DNA of 64,000 nt from Mucilaginibacter empetricola (GCF_024808665.1 NZ_JANUBZ010000005.1:310001-374000), one strand, 5' to 3'; counted from the stretch's first letter, positions 17,375-27,390 are shown. Notes: generated by a model not told the origin, from the letters alone. Translations and numbers: made by a program.

Positions 17375-17890
17375 ATGGAGATACAGGAAAATATAATAAA
17401 CAAAGTAGCTCAAAGTGGTTTGGTTACTTTAGATCCGGCTGCTTTTTATCCTGAGGGTGAACGGGTGGTTTATGATATTGCCGATAATCTTTTTATGGGC
17501 CTTATTTTAAAGGAGAAAGATTTCAGGGAATTTGTAAAAGAACACGACTGGTCTCAATATACCGGTAAATATGTGGCTGTAACCTGTACCGCTGATGCCA
17601 TTGTTCCGGCCTGGGCTTATATGTTGCTGGCAAATAAACTTGCTCCTTATGCCCTCGAAGTTGTTTTTGGCAATGAGGATTTACTGGAAACCGTATTGTT
17701 TGTAAAAAACATTGCCAAAATGGATGTAGAACAATACCGCGATCAGCGTATTGTTATTAAGGGATGTGGTGATATCCCCGTTCCTGTTTCGGCTTACGTG
17801 GAGCTTACTCAAAAGCTTACCCCTGTAGTAAAAAGTCTTATGTTTGGCGAGCCTTGTTCAACCGTGCCGATTTATAAAAAGAAAGACTAA
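17375..17890 (+). CDS. DUF2480 family protein
   Basis: A 171-residue soluble cytoplasmic protein of the Bacteroidota family DUF2480. Recognisable parts are the N-terminal ENIINKVAQSGLVTLDP, the central FREFVKEHDWSQYTGKYVAV, and the C-terminal VIKGCGDIPVPVSAYVELTQKL and MFGEPCSTVPIYKKK. It has no signal peptide, no membrane segment and no known function. It is separated from the PpiD gene by the terminator at 17326-17357 and from DUF3108 by a structured leader, so it may be monocistronic. Confidence 0.85.
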   Translation: MEIQENIINKVAQSGLVTLDPAAFYPEGERVVYDIADNLFMGLILKEKDFREFVKEHDWSQYTGKYVAVTCTADAIVPAWAYMLLANKLAPYALEVVFGNEDLLETVLFVKNIAKMDVEQYRDQRIVIKGCGDIPVPVSAYVELTQKLTPVVKSLMFGEPCSTVPIYKKKD

Positions 17891-17942
17891 AAATAAGTGC
17901 CACTCCACAAAGGTTTTATAAATTCCTCTCTATGAAAAAAGT

Positions 17943-18001
17943 AGTCGAAAATGCTTAACAACATAAACAAACTTAAACCGTTGAGTTAACTGTTTTCGAC
18001 T
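17943..18001 (+). other. Long imperfect hairpin spanning the DUF3108 gene leader
   Basis: AGTCGAAAA (17943-17951) pairs with TTTTCGACT (17993-18001), and interior segments TTAACAAC and GTTGAGTTAA can extend the stem imperfectly. The structure ends three bases before the ATG at 18005. There is no T-tract, so a leader structure that covers the initiation region is more likely than a plain terminator. Confidence 0.4.
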
Positions 18002-18004
18002 TAT

Positions 18005-18784
18005 ATGAGAAAGTACTTTTTAATTATCCCTTTTTTTGCAATTTTTCTTAATACGTTATCTGCCCAGCAATTGAGCAGTATCAGCGAGCCTGTATTTAAA
18101 GTTGGTGAGCAACTGACCTATACACTTAAATATGGCTTTTTTACTGCGGCCGAAGCAGTGATAAACGTTGAAGAAAGCGATAAGAAATTTGATGACCACC
18201 CGGCATTTCATATAATCGCCAATGGGAAAACAGCTGGCACCTTTGATATTTTTTATAAGGTGCGCAACCGGTATGAAACCTATGTTGATCAAACAACGCT
18301 GATGCCTTATTTTTATACCGAAAACAGGCACGAGTCGAATTATAAACATACCGACAATGTGACTTTTGATCATCATACTGATAAAATCACAGCTGCTAAG
18401 GGTGTATATCCCTATACCGGTAAGGTATTTGACTTTTTGTCGGCTTATTATTTTTCCAGAAGTATAGATGTTTCGAAAATTCAAAAAGGGGAGAAATTTG
18501 AACTACAGTATTTTTTGGAGGATGGTGTACATACGCTTAGTATTACCTATGTGGGTACCGAAAAGGTGAGTTGTTCAATGGGAACATTTAACTGTTTAAA
18601 ATTTAATCCAACTATAATACCCGGCCGGGTTTTTAGAAAGGATAGTAAATTATACCTTTGGATAACGGATGATAAAAACCGGATACCCGTAAAAGCACAT
18701 GTAGAGCTGGTTGTAGGTAGCATAACAATGGATTTAACGGGAGCCAAGAATTTAAAATATCCGTTAAATGCGATAAAGAAATAA
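18005..18784 (+). CDS. DUF3108 exported protein
   Basis: A 259-residue exported protein. The signal peptide runs to about residue 20 (FLNTLSAQQ). The rest is beta-rich with PVFKVGEQLTYTLKYGFFTAAEAVINVEE cut into several strands, DIFYKVRNRYETYVDQTTLMP and PYTGKVFDFLSAYYFSR. This is the DUF3108 pattern, a family related in fold to lipoprotein-carrier-like periplasmic proteins, with no confirmed role. It ends two bases before the DUF3109 gene, so the two are one operon. A long leader hairpin precedes it. Confidence 0.86.
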   Translation: MRKYFLIIPFFAIFLNTLSAQQLSSISEPVFKVGEQLTYTLKYGFFTAAEAVINVEESDKKFDDHPAFHIIANGKTAGTFDIFYKVRNRYETYVDQTTLMPYFYTENRHESNYKHTDNVTFDHHTDKITAAKGVYPYTGKVFDFLSAYYFSRSIDVSKIQKGEKFELQYFLEDGVHTLSITYVGTEKVSCSMGTFNCLKFNPTIIPGRVFRKDSKLYLWITDDKNRIPVKAHVELVVGSITMDLTGAKNLKYPLNAIKK

Positions 18785-18786
18785 AT

Positions 18787-19356
18787 ATGATTGAGGTTGG
18801 GAGTGTTTTACTGCACGAGGATGTGGTAAAAGAAAATTTTGTTTGCAATTTAAATAAATGCAAAGGTGCCTGTTGCCTGGAAGGCGATTCGGGCGCGCCG
18901 CTTGACGCCAATGAATTGGATATACTGAATGAGATTTACCCCAAGGTAAAGCCCTATATGACTGCTAAGGGCATTGCCACTATTGAAAGGGAAGGTACCT
19001 ATGTTAAAGATTTTGAAGGCGACTATACCACGCCTTGTGTTGATGTAAATAAAGAATGTGCTTATGTGATATGGGAAAATGGTATTACCAAATGCGCCAT
19101 TGAAAAAGCATATGAGGAAGGCGCTGTCAATTGGAAAAAACCCATTTCATGCCATTTATATCCCATCCGTATAACCAAATACCCCGAATTTGATGTATTG
19201 AATTATGATCGCTGGAGTATTTGTAGCCCTGCATGCTCTTTCGGCGATGAGCTTAAGGTTCGTGTGCATGAATTTTTAAAAGGCCCGCTTATTCGCAAAT
19301 ATGGCGAAGACTGGTATAACGAACTTGAAGATGCGGTTGCCGGATCCCATCTTTAG
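18787..19356 (+). CDS. DUF3109 cysteine-rich protein
   Basis: A 189-residue cytoplasmic protein with ten cysteines. The N-terminal cluster is C20-x4-C25-x3-C29-C30 (CNLNKCKGACC), followed by TPCVDVNKEC, TKC, ISCHLYP and SICSPAC. This is the DUF3109 family, similar in layout to YkgJ-type proteins thought to bind zinc or an iron-sulfur cluster. Metal content here is inference. It starts two bases after the DUF3108 stop codon, giving a conserved-looking pair of an exported and a cytoplasmic protein. Confidence 0.86.
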   Translation: MIEVGSVLLHEDVVKENFVCNLNKCKGACCLEGDSGAPLDANELDILNEIYPKVKPYMTAKGIATIEREGTYVKDFEGDYTTPCVDVNKECAYVIWENGITKCAIEKAYEEGAVNWKKPISCHLYPIRITKYPEFDVLNYDRWSICSPACSFGDELKVRVHEFLKGPLIRKYGEDWYNELEDAVAGSHL

Positions 19357-19446
19357 GGTTTCCTCAACAGGTTGTTGTTTTGTACTCTTATTGCAGATGC
19401 CGGATTTATAAATTTATTTGGATAATATTGTATTAAATATTTCCAG

Positions 19447-20583
19447 ATGAAAGTAGCTTTAATCACCGGCATTACCGGACAGGATGGTGCATATTTGGCG
19501 GAATTCCTATTAAAAAAAGGATATGAAGTGCATGGTGTAAAAAGAAGATCGTCTTTGTTTAATACTGATCGTATTGATCATCTTTATCACGATCCTCACG
19601 ACCCGGATGTTAAATTCAGGCTTCATTATGGAGATTTGACAGACTCAACCAACCTGATAAGACTTATACAGGAAGTACAACCCGACGAAATTTATAATCT
19701 TGGTGCGCAAAGCCATGTAAAAGTAAGCTTTGACACACCCGAATATACAGCTAATGCGGATGGCGTTGGTGTTTTGCGTATACTTGAAGCTGTAAGATTA
19801 TTAGGCTTAACGCAAAAAACGCGTATTTACCAGGCTTCTACTTCTGAGCTTTATGGTTTGGTACAGGCTGTTCCACAAAGCGAAACCACCCCGTTTTATC
19901 CCAGGTCACCTTATGCGGTGGCTAAGCTTTATGGCTATTGGATAATTGTTAACTATCGCGAAGCATATAACATGTACGCCTGCAATGGCATATTATTTAA
20001 TCATGAGAGCCCTATACGCGGAGAAACTTTTGTAACCCGTAAGATTACCCGTGCAGCATCAAAAATAGCTTTGGGCCTGCAAGATTGCCTTTATTTGGGT
20101 AACCTGTCTGCCGAGCGTGATTGGGGCCACGCAAAGGACTATATTGAAGCTATGTGGCTGATGCTGCAACAGGAAAAGGCTGAAGACTTTGTAATAGCCA
20201 CAGGTGTAACCACCACTGTTAGAGAATTTGTGAAGATGAGCTTTAATGAATTAGGAATTGAAGTGGAATTTAGCGGCAAGGACGAAAATGAACGTGGTGT
20301 AATTATAGATATTGACGAGCAAAAAGCAAAAGAACTTGGCTTAAACCTGGAGGCACTTCGATTTGGACAAACAGTAGTGAAAGTGGACGTTAAATATTTT
20401 AGGCCAACCGAGGTGGAATTATTAATTGGCGATGCCACAAAGGCAAAGCAAAAGCTGGGCTGGACGCCTAAGTATAGCCTACAGGCGTTGGTGAGCGACA
20501 TGGTTCAATCGGATCTTCACCTGGTTAAAAAAGATGACTATTTGAAAAAGGGAGGGTTTAAAACACTCAATTATTTTGAATAA
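19447..20583 (+). CDS. gmd: GDP-mannose 4,6-dehydratase
   Basis: A 378-residue short-chain dehydrogenase-type enzyme that makes GDP-4-keto-6-deoxymannose, precursor of GDP-fucose and related sugars. The NADP loop is [20 protein letters not shown] at residues 7-26, with RRSS contacting the cofactor phosphate. The catalytic set is Ser in QASTSELYG and Tyr-Lys in [26 protein letters not shown] is the family substrate block. No GDP-fucose synthase or glycan cluster follows, so gmd stands alone here. A -7-like TAATATTG lies upstream. Confidence 0.97.
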   Translation: MKVALITGITGQDGAYLAEFLLKKGYEVHGVKRRSSLFNTDRIDHLYHDPHDPDVKFRLHYGDLTDSTNLIRLIQEVQPDEIYNLGAQSHVKVSFDTPEYTANADGVGVLRILEAVRLLGLTQKTRIYQASTSELYGLVQAVPQSETTPFYPRSPYAVAKLYGYWIIVNYREAYNMYACNGILFNHESPIRGETFVTRKITRAASKIALGLQDCLYLGNLSAERDWGHAKDYIEAMWLMLQQEKAEDFVIATGVTTTVREFVKMSFNELGIEVEFSGKDENERGVIIDIDEQKAKELGLNLEALRFGQTVVKVDVKYFRPTEVELLIGDATKAKQKLGWTPKYSLQALVSDMVQSDLHLVKKDDYLKKGGFKTLNYFE

Positions 20584-20610
20584 GAGAAGATGTTTTTTGA
20601 AAACTCCACT

Positions 20611-20647
20611 GTATTTAATCTGATGACTTTAAAATCAGATTAAATAC
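20611..20647. terminator. Hairpin between convergent gmd and dxs
   Basis: A perfect 14-base-pair stem, GTATTTAATCTGAT (20611-20624) and ATCAGATTAAATAC (20634-20647), with a nine-base loop, lies between the converging ends of gmd and dxs. It lacks a long T-tract but its symmetry and place suggest bidirectional termination or 3'-end protection. Confidence 0.6.
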
Positions 20648-20671
20648 GTTGAAATTATGATGAGAGTGCTT

Positions 20672-22606
20672 CTATGAAGCTATGGTATGTTTATTCTGAT
20701 TTATTCCTAAGCTCATTACCTTTGCGGCGATGCCTTTAGCATCATAGCCACAATCGGCCCATAGTTCAGGCTGATCGCCATGTTCAATAACTTTATCGGG
20801 TATACCTAAACGCACAACTTGTGCATGGTAGTTGTTATCGGCCATAAATTCTAATACAGCACTTCCCATTCCACCTTCTAAACAGCCGTCTTCTACAGTA
20901 ATTACTTTACTGAATTTTTTAAATACTTCGTGCAAAAGAGCCTCGTCTAAAGGCTTTACAAAACGAAGATCATAATGAGCAGGGTAATAACCCGAGGCGT
21001 TCAATTCGGCAGTAGCCTTTACTGCTTCATTACCAATATGACCTATTGACAGTATGGCTATTTCGTCGCCATCACAAATTTTGCGGCCTTTACCCACTTT
21101 TATAGCTTTTAAAGGCCTTTGCCAGTCAACCATCACGCCATTTCCACGTGGATACCTTATTACAAATGGCCCCATGTCGTCCTGCTGCGCTGTAAACATC
21201 AGGTTGCGTAACTCTTCCTCATTCATAGGGGCAGAAACAGTCATATTTGGAATACAGCGCATAAACGCCAGGTCATAAGCTCCGTGATGCGTTGGTCCAT
21301 CGGCACCGGCAATACCAGCTCTATCTAAACAAAATACAACATTAAGGTTTTGTATGGCTACGTCATGAATAACCTGGTCATAAGCCCGCTGCATAAAGCT
21401 GGAATAGATGTTACAGAAAGGAATTAATCCCTGAGTAGCTAAGCCGGCCGAAAACGTTACAGCATGCTGTTCAGCAATGCCAACGTCAAATGCGCGGTTA
21501 GGCATCGCTTTCATCATTAAATTAAGCGAACAACCCGATGGCATAGCAGGTGTAATACCCATTATTTTGGAGTTCTGTTCTGCCAGTTCTATTATCGTAA
21601 GTCCAAAAACGTCCTGATATTTTGGAGGTTGTGGTTTTTCTGACTTTGTTTTTTTAATCTCGCCGGTTATTTTATCAAACAAGCCTGGCGCATGCCATTT
21701 GGTTTGATCCTTTTCGGCCAATGCATATCCTTTACCTTTAACAGTAACGCAATGCAGTAATTTAGGGCCCGGTATATCTCGCAGATCATTTAATACTTTT
21801 ACAAGGTGTTCCACATCATGTCCATCAATCGGCCCAAAATACCTGAATTTAAGCGCTTCAAAGAAGTTGCTCTTTTTAAGTAACGTGCCTTTAATGCTTT
21901 TCTCCAGCTTTTGAGCTATTTTAAAGGCATCGGGGCCAATGGCTGATATCTTTGCAAGCACATGAGCTATATCGTCTCTGAAACGATTGTATGGCTTGGA
22001 AGTAGTTATGTCTGTTAAGTATTCCTTAAGCGCGCCCACGTTGGGGTCAATGGCCATGTTGTTATCATTCAATATAACCAGCAGGTTAGAGTTTTCAATA
22101 CCTGCATGGTTCAGCGCCTCGAAGGCCATCCCCGCAGTCATTGAACCATCGCCAATTACTGCTACGTGCTGCCTGTCGGTTTCACCTTTGTATTGAGAGG
22201 CAACAGCCATGCCTAAAGCGGCAGAGATGGAAGTAGATGAGTGCCCAACGCCGAATGTATCGTATTCGCTTTCTGAGCGCTTTGGAAAACCACTCATACC
22301 CTTATAAACGCGGTTGGTATGGAAAATATCCCGGCGACCGGTTAATATTTTATGACCATAAGCCTGGTGACCAACATCCCAAACCAATTGGTCGTAGGGA
22401 GTGTTCAATACATACTGTAAAGCAACAGTTAATTCAACAACACCCAGGCTGGCGGCGAAGTGGCCGCCATTTACCGATACTACATCAATAATATATTGTC
22501 TTAGCTCCTTGCAAACCTCTTTTAGTTCTTCAACTTTAAGTTGCTTTAAGTCAGATGGATAGTTTATCTTTTCTAATAAATGGCCTGCCGGTACCTGCAT
22601 TGACAT
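20672..22606 (-). CDS. dxs: 1-Deoxy-D-xylulose-5-phosphate synthase
   Basis: A 644-residue thiamine-diphosphate enzyme that condenses pyruvate and glyceraldehyde-3-phosphate, the entry to the MEP isoprenoid pathway. The N-terminal [17 protein letters not shown] and [16 protein letters not shown] are present. The ThDP/magnesium motif is [18 protein letters not shown] to NDNNMAI (about residues 150-185). The transketolase-like central part has [17 protein letters not shown] and [15 protein letters not shown]. The length is normal. It is monocistronic and divergent from scpA. The first ATG (22606) and one two codons later are both possible starts. Confidence 0.97.
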   Translation of the reverse strand: MSMQVPAGHLLEKINYPSDLKQLKVEELKEVCKELRQYIIDVVSVNGGHFAASLGVVELTVALQYVLNTPYDQLVWDVGHQAYGHKILTGRRDIFHTNRVYKGMSGFPKRSESEYDTFGVGHSSTSISAALGMAVASQYKGETDRQHVAVIGDGSMTAGMAFEALNHAGIENSNLLVILNDNNMAIDPNVGALKEYLTDITTSKPYNRFRDDIAHVLAKISAIGPDAFKIAQKLEKSIKGTLLKKSNFFEALKFRYFGPIDGHDVEHLVKVLNDLRDIPGPKLLHCVTVKGKGYALAEKDQTKWHAPGLFDKITGEIKKTKSEKPQPPKYQDVFGLTIIELAEQNSKIMGITPAMPSGCSLNLMMKAMPNRAFDVGIAEQHAVTFSAGLATQGLIPFCNIYSSFMQRAYDQVIHDVAIQNLNVVFCLDRAGIAGADGPTHHGAYDLAFMRCIPNMTVSAPMNEEELRNLMFTAQQDDMGPFVIRYPRGNGVMVDWQRPLKAIKVGKGRKICDGDEIAILSIGHIGNEAVKATAELNASGYYPAHYDLRFVKPLDEALLHEVFKKFSKVITVEDGCLEGGMGSAVLEFMADNNYHAQVVRLGIPDKVIEHGDQPELWADCGYDAKGIAAKVMSLGINQNKHTIAS

Positions 22607-22782
22607 TTGGTAAATTATTTAACTTACAAATTACGGAAAATTATTAGTAAAATAAGGATAAAACTTATTGAATAATTTTATGAAGTGTTAATAACCCTCT
22701 TTGCAATTAATAGCCTGATAGGGTAAAATTTATATTTTTCAACAATCAGTACACTTTCAATTACTTAAACAATTTTAAACTT

Positions 22783-22790
22783 TATTTTTG
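22783..22790 (+). promoter_or_regulatory. -7 promoter element (TATTTTTG) for scpA
   Basis: An exact TAnnTTTG match ends seven bases before the scpA start codon, implying a leader of at most a few bases. The 191-base dxs-scpA gap is otherwise AT-rich with no other clear structure. Confidence 0.5.
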
Positions 22791-22797
22791 GGCTCTG

Positions 22798-23550
22798 ATG
22801 GTTGACGAAAGTTTTGAAATAAAATTACCTCAGTTTGAGGGGCCCTTTGATCTGCTGCTTTTTTTTATTGAGCGGGATGAACTGGAGATACACGACATTC
22901 CGATTGCCCGTATTGCCGACGATTTTTTGAATTATATTCATCAAATGACTATCCTGAACATGGAGGTGGCCAGCGAATTTATTTTTGTGGCCGCTACCCT
23001 GATGCGCATTAAGGCAAAAATGTTGTTACCCCGCTACGAAGCCGACCCGGAAGCCGATCAGACAGACACCCGCGAAGACCTGATCCGTAAGCTGATAGAA
23101 TACAAAAAATTTAAAGAGGTTTGCGAGGAACTGCATCCGTTGGAAGACGAGCGTTTTAAGCAGGAGCGGCGCGGAAATATATCATTTGATATTGAACAGG
23201 CCGACGCTGTAACCCTGCCGGGCGAAGAACTATCAGAATTGAGTTTGTATAAGTTGATGATGATGTATGGCCGCATAATGAAACGCTACCTTAACCGTAG
23301 CGAGGAAGTGCACCACACGGTAGTACAATATCCTTATACTATTGAACAGCAAAAAAAATCTATAGAGAACCTGTTGAAGATAAATAAGATGTTGGATTTT
23401 AAAGCTCTGGCTAGTAATTCCGAGAATAAAGTACACTTTGTTTACAATTTTCTGGCTGTGCTCGAAATGCTGCAACAGGAAATGATTGACATACAAATAG
23501 GGCTGGGTTATAATAACTTCTGGATATCGGGTAAAGAGGTTGTTGAGTAG
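22798..23550 (+). CDS. scpA: Segregation and condensation protein A
   Basis: A 250-residue kleisin subunit of the bacterial SMC condensin. The N-terminal ScpA signature FEGPFDLLLFFIERDELEI is at residues 13-31, followed by ASEFIFVAATLMRIKAKMLLP, the helix pair that contacts the SMC neck. The middle is acidic and variable. The C-terminal winged-helix part, ending NFLAVLEMLQQEMIDIQ, binds the SMC cap. No scpB or smc gene is adjacent. It is divergent from dxs and followed by an inverted repeat region. Confidence 0.93.
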   Translation: MVDESFEIKLPQFEGPFDLLLFFIERDELEIHDIPIARIADDFLNYIHQMTILNMEVASEFIFVAATLMRIKAKMLLPRYEADPEADQTDTREDLIRKLIEYKKFKEVCEELHPLEDERFKQERRGNISFDIEQADAVTLPGEELSELSLYKLMMMYGRIMKRYLNRSEEVHHTVVQYPYTIEQQKKSIENLLKINKMLDFKALASNSENKVHFVYNFLAVLEMLQQEMIDIQIGLGYNNFWISGKEVVE

Positions 23551-23554
23551 TTAC

Positions 23555-23705
23555 CAGAGGTTAAAGATTAGAGATTTGGTTCGGTTGGGGAAAGTTTTTT
23601 TAGGTATGATAAGATTTGATAGAACATACGATTATTGACACTTAATATTGATTAAAATGTGATACCCGGTATCGGCTTTTTCTAATCTCTAATCACAAGC
23701 CTCTG
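23555..23705. repeat. Inverted repeat pair flanking the scpA-glyA gap
   Basis: The left copy CAGAGG-N5-GATTAGAGATT (23555-23576) is matched by the inverted AATCTCTAATC-N5-CCTCTG (23684-23705). The 17 defined bases match exactly and only the five-base spacer differs. About 107 bases lie between the arms. Further GATCTCTAAATC sequence trails the right arm, so each arm is a string of near-repeated words. Confidence 0.75.
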
Positions 23706-23750
23706 ATCTCTAAATCAAAATCCTTAACTTAGCGCCGTTTTTAAATAATT

Positions 23751-25037
23751 ATGAAAAGAGACAAATTAATTTTTAAGCTGTTGGATGAAGAGCAGCAACG
23801 CCAGGAAGAAGGCATTGAGCTGATCGCATCTGAAAATTTTGTTAGCAAGCAGGTTATGGAAGCTGCGGGCTCTGTAGCAACCAATAAATATGCTGAAGGA
23901 TTACCGGGTAAGCGTTATTATGGTGGCTGCCAGGTAGTTGACGAAATTGAAACAATAGCCATTGAACGTGCTAAACAATTATTTAATGCCGAGTGGGCAA
24001 ATGTGCAGCCGCATTCAGGCGCACAGGCCAATGCTGCTGTTATGTTGGCCGTATTGCAGCCCGGCGATAAAATTTTAGGTTTCGATTTGTCGCACGGCGG
24101 TCACTTAACACATGGCTCGCCAGTAAACTTTTCAGGTAAATTATACGAGCCTCATTTTTACGGCGTAAAAAAAGAAACTGGCTTGGTTGATTATGATCAG
24201 CTTAAAAAAGTAGCCCTGGAGCAGAAACCTAAACTAATTATTTGCGGTGCTTCGGCTTATTCGCGCGATTGGGATTATGAGTTTATCCGTAAAGTAGCTG
24301 ATGAAGTAGGTGCATTGGTTTTGGCTGATATTTCACACCCTGCAGGTTTAATTGCGCGTGGTTTGCTGAATGACCCAATGCCGCATTGCCATATTATAAC
24401 TACTACTACACATAAAACTTTACGCGGACCGCGTGGAGGTATGATATTACTGGGTAAAGATTTTGAAAACCCATGGGGATTAAAAACACCAAAAGGCGAG
24501 ATCAAAATGATGTCGAACCTGTTGGATCTGGCCGTATTCCCGGGTACACAAGGTGGTCCTTTAGAGCATATTATTGCAGCAAAAGCTATTGCATTTGGCG
24601 AAGCTTTATCTGAAGATTATATGAAATATATTTTACAGGTAAAGAAGAATGGTGCTGCTATGGCCCAGGCATTTATTGATCGTGGTTATGAAATTGTTTC
24701 AGGTGGTACTGATAATCACTTAATCCTGATCGATCTGCGCAATAAAAATGTTACTGGCAAAGCTGCCGAAAATGTGTTGGTAGCGGCTGATATTACTGCC
24801 AATAAAAACATGGTTCCTTATGACGATAAATCACCGTTTATTACCTCTGGTATCAGGTTTGGCACCGCAGCCATTACTACACGTGGCTTAAAGGAAAAAC
24901 ACATGGCTGAGATTGTTGAATTGATTGATGAGGTATTAAGCAATCCGGAAGACGAACATACTACAAAGAAAGTGCGCAAAAAAGTTCATAAACTAATGCA
25001 CGATTTCCCGCTTTACCGCGACGGAGATATCGACTAA
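23751..25037 (+). CDS. glyA: Serine hydroxymethyltransferase
   Basis: A 428-residue PLP enzyme interconverting serine and glycine while charging tetrahydrofolate with a one-carbon unit. The N-terminus has [18 protein letters not shown] and [15 protein letters not shown]. The PLP lysine lies in [14 protein letters not shown] (about residues 222-235), and [11 protein letters not shown] and [11 protein letters not shown] are conserved cofactor contacts. The length fits the family. It is monocistronic with its own strong terminator. A degenerate -7 box TAACTTAG lies about 20 bases upstream. Confidence 0.97.
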   Translation: MKRDKLIFKLLDEEQQRQEEGIELIASENFVSKQVMEAAGSVATNKYAEGLPGKRYYGGCQVVDEIETIAIERAKQLFNAEWANVQPHSGAQANAAVMLAVLQPGDKILGFDLSHGGHLTHGSPVNFSGKLYEPHFYGVKKETGLVDYDQLKKVALEQKPKLIICGASAYSRDWDYEFIRKVADEVGALVLADISHPAGLIARGLLNDPMPHCHIITTTTHKTLRGPRGGMILLGKDFENPWGLKTPKGEIKMMSNLLDLAVFPGTQGGPLEHIIAAKAIAFGEALSEDYMKYILQVKKNGAAMAQAFIDRGYEIVSGGTDNHLILIDLRNKNVTGKAAENVLVAADITANKNMVPYDDKSPFITSGIRFGTAAITTRGLKEKHMAEIVELIDEVLSNPEDEHTTKKVRKKVHKLMHDFPLYRDGDID

Positions 25038-25054
25038 TTAAAATCACTTTTGTT

Positions 25055-25090
25055 AAACAAATAAAGCGCTTTGTGGCGCTTTATTTGTTT
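25055..25090 (+). terminator. Rho-independent terminator of glyA
   Basis: A perfect 15-base-pair stem, AAACAAATAAAGCGC (25055-25069) against GCGCTTTATTTGTTT (25076-25090), with a six-base loop, lies 17 bases after the glyA stop. A-rich and T-rich ends make it active on either strand. Confidence 0.88.
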
Positions 25091-25193
25091 AATAGTATTT
25101 GTTTTGGTAAATTCGACAGCCTTTTGGTATAACCTTTTAATTAATAGTTACGTTTAAGAGGGCGATTTGAGTAATTAACCTTAAAATAGTATC

Positions 25194-25583
25194 GTGGAAA
25201 CGGGATTAAAAATAAATGTGCTTGTTGTTGATGACAACCAGATAAACAGGTTGTTGATGAACAAGGTAATATCAAAATGGGGAGCAACTGCCGATTTTGC
25301 TGAAAACGGCTTACAAGCTGTCGAAAAGATTACCAGCAATCGCAATTATGATGTAGTGTTGATGGATATTTATATGCCCGAAATGGGTGGTATTGAAGCC
25401 ACGCAGTTAATCAGAGCCAAAAACGAGCCTTATTTTAAGCAATTACCCATTATAGCATTAACGGCATCAATGTTAAGCACCGAACGTGAACAAATAGATG
25501 CGGCCGGCATGACTGATTATGTTTTAAAGCCTTTTGACCCTAAAAGCCTTTTTGATAAACTAAGCGTATATCAAAAAGTTTAA
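25194..25583 (+). CDS. Single-domain response regulator
   Basis: A 129-residue CheY-like receiver domain with no output domain. The acidic pair is D13-D14 in VVDDNQINRL, the phosphoacceptor D58 sits in VVLMDIYMPEMGG, the switch threonine is T90 in IALTAS, and K112 is in YVLKPFDP. This layout resembles receiver domains cut from hybrid histidine kinases. The start is GTG, chosen because the fold begins a few residues later and no ATG fits. No kinase is adjacent, so the partner is unknown. It converges on comF with a six-base gap. Confidence 0.9.
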   Translation: METGLKINVLVVDDNQINRLLMNKVISKWGATADFAENGLQAVEKITSNRNYDVVLMDIYMPEMGGIEATQLIRAKNEPYFKQLPIIALTASMLSTEREQIDAAGMTDYVLKPFDPKSLFDKLSVYQKV

Positions 25584-25589
25584 TTATTT

Positions 25590-26288
25590 CTATTCTGCAT
25601 AAGCAATAGTAGCAATACTTAATTTTAGGCCAGGTATTTTAAGCAAGCAGGCACCGCAGGCCTCTAATGTTGAGCCGGTGGTCACCACATCATCTACCAA
25701 TAAAACATGCTTATTAATTAATTTGCCCGGGGCCTTTACACTAAACACTTCCAGCATATTTTCAAACCGCTCAAATCGTGATTTATGGGTCTGTGTTTCT
25801 GTGGCTTTTGATCTTACCAGATTATCAATCTCCGCCAATGCATTTAGCTTTTCAGCAAGGCCCTCGGCAAAACAGGCACTTTGATTATATCCGCGTTGCT
25901 GCAGCCTCTTTTTGTGCAATGGCACCGGAATTATAAAATCGACGTTACTAAAAATATCATTTTTAACTAATTGCTCGCCGGCCAAACTACCCAATAAGTT
26001 GCCTATCTGTTTCACGCCTTTATATTTAAACTGATGCATCAGGTTTTGAATTTTGCCTCCTTTGTTAAAATAAAATAGGGCATAGGCAGCTTCAAGGGGT
26101 ATTTTGCCCCAAAACTGACGAGCAACAATATTATCAGCCTGTAAATGGAAATTGGTGTAAGGTAAATTGTAGATGCAAGCTGTACATATTAAATGCTCAT
26201 TGGCTAAAAGGCTTTCGCGGCAGGCAGCACAAAGCTCAGGGAATAGGAGGGAAACAAAGTCGGACAAATAACTGCGCTGCAAATTCAT
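25590..26288 (-). CDS. ComF family phosphoribosyltransferase-like protein
   Basis: A 232-residue ComF-like protein. The N-terminus has a double CxxC zinc-finger-like layout, CAACRESLL and CTACIYNLP. The C-terminal phosphoribosyltransferase domain has PVPLHKKRLQQRGYNQS and the PRPP loop VLLVDDVVTTGSTLEACG. In naturally competent bacteria ComF helps internalise single-stranded DNA. In others the role is unclear. It lies 31 bases downstream of rlmN on the same strand. Confidence 0.92.
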   Translation of the reverse strand: MNLQRSYLSDFVSLLFPELCAACRESLLANEHLICTACIYNLPYTNFHLQADNIVARQFWGKIPLEAAYALFYFNKGGKIQNLMHQFKYKGVKQIGNLLGSLAGEQLVKNDIFSNVDFIIPVPLHKKRLQQRGYNQSACFAEGLAEKLNALAEIDNLVRSKATETQTHKSRFERFENMLEVFSVKAPGKLINKHVLLVDDVVTTGSTLEACGACLLKIPGLKLSIATIAYAE

Positions 26289-26319
26289 TTTATGAATTTA
26301 GCACAGAATTTTATTATTC

Positions 26320-27357
26320 CTAAACTTTTGCATTTTCTTTTATAGCCAACTGACCACAGGCTGCATCAATATCTTTACCGCGGCTGCGGCGTAAATGGGT
26401 ATTTACTCCCTGCTTGCGCAAATAGTCGGCAAATGCTTCCACTTTGTCTTCGCCGGCATTTATAAAGCTGGCAAAGGCTATGGGATTATATTCAATAATA
26501 TTAACCTTGCAGGGCAGGTGTTTGCAAAACTGAGCCAGTTCGGCGGCATCCTGAATATTGTCATTAACACCATCAAAAATAATGTACTCGTAGGTTACCG
26601 GATTTTTTGTTTTGGCGTAGTAGTATTTTAATGCTTCGGCCAATGCTTTTAATGAGTTTTGCTCATTTATGGGCATTATGGTATTGCGTTTCTCATCATT
26701 GGCAGCGTGTAATGATAGTGCCAGGTTAAATTTCACATTATCGTCGCCAAGCTTTTTAATCATTTTGGCTATACCCGCGGTAGATACTGTAATTCTTTTG
26801 GCTGCCATATTCAACCCATCCTCAGCCGTTATCCTGTATATCGATTCCATCACATTTTTGTAGTTAAGCAAAGGTTCGCCCATGCCCATGTATACAATGT
26901 TTGAAAGCGGAGCGCCATAATTATCAATAGCTTGCTGATTAATCAGCACTACCTGGTCATATATTTCATCAGGGTTTAAATTCCTTTTACGCTCCATATA
27001 ACCTGTAGCACAAAATTTACAAGTTAAACTACAACCCACCTGTGAGGAAACACAGGCCGTCATACGACCCGGAGTAGGAATTAAAACACCCTCAATTAAA
27101 TGACTATCGTGTAAAATGAAAGAATTTTTTATAGTTTTATCAGCGCTAAACTGTGAGTTGTTTATTTTTACGTTGTTGATGCTAAAATGCTCATTTAGTT
27201 TAGTGCGCAGTTCTTTTGAAATATTACTCATCTCGTCGAAAGAAACGCAAGATTTTTTCCACAGCCACTCATATACCTGTTTTGCCCTGAAACTCTTTTC
27301 ATCCATTTGGATAAAACGTTCCTGCAGCGCTTCAAGGCTAAGGCTACGGATATCCAT
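26320..27357 (-). CDS. rlmN: 23S rRNA A2503 / tRNA A37 C2-methyltransferase RlmN
   Basis: A radical-SAM methyltransferase that methylates C2 of A2503 in 23S rRNA and of A37 in some tRNAs. The cluster motif is CSLTCKFCATGYM (C-x3-C-x2-C), with GMGEPLLNY and ITVSTAGI for SAM and substrate. The C-terminal CGQLA contains the methyl-carrying cysteine. An in-frame GTG at 27378 would lengthen it by seven residues, but the promoter element at 27383-27390 would then sit too close, so I prefer the ATG at 27357 (345 residues, starting MDIRSLSLEAL). Confidence 0.95.
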   Translation of the reverse strand: MDIRSLSLEALQERFIQMDEKSFRAKQVYEWLWKKSCVSFDEMSNISKELRTKLNEHFSINNVKINNSQFSADKTIKNSFILHDSHLIEGVLIPTPGRMTACVSSQVGCSLTCKFCATGYMERKRNLNPDEIYDQVVLINQQAIDNYGAPLSNIVYMGMGEPLLNYKNVMESIYRITAEDGLNMAAKRITVSTAGIAKMIKKLGDDNVKFNLALSLHAANDEKRNTIMPINEQNSLKALAEALKYYYAKTKNPVTYEYIIFDGVNDNIQDAAELAQFCKHLPCKVNIIEYNPIAFASFINAGEDKVEAFADYLRKQGVNTHLRRSRGKDIDAACGQLAIKENAKV

Positions 27358-27382
27358 TTTTTCTTTTGCAATATTCACGCCG

Positions 27383-27390
27383 CAAAAGTA
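27383..27390 (-). promoter_or_regulatory. -7 promoter element (TACTTTTG) for rlmN
   Basis: The minus strand reads TACTTTTG, an exact TAnnTTTG match 25 bases upstream of the ATG at 27357. It supports that start over the GTG at 27378. Confidence 0.55.
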
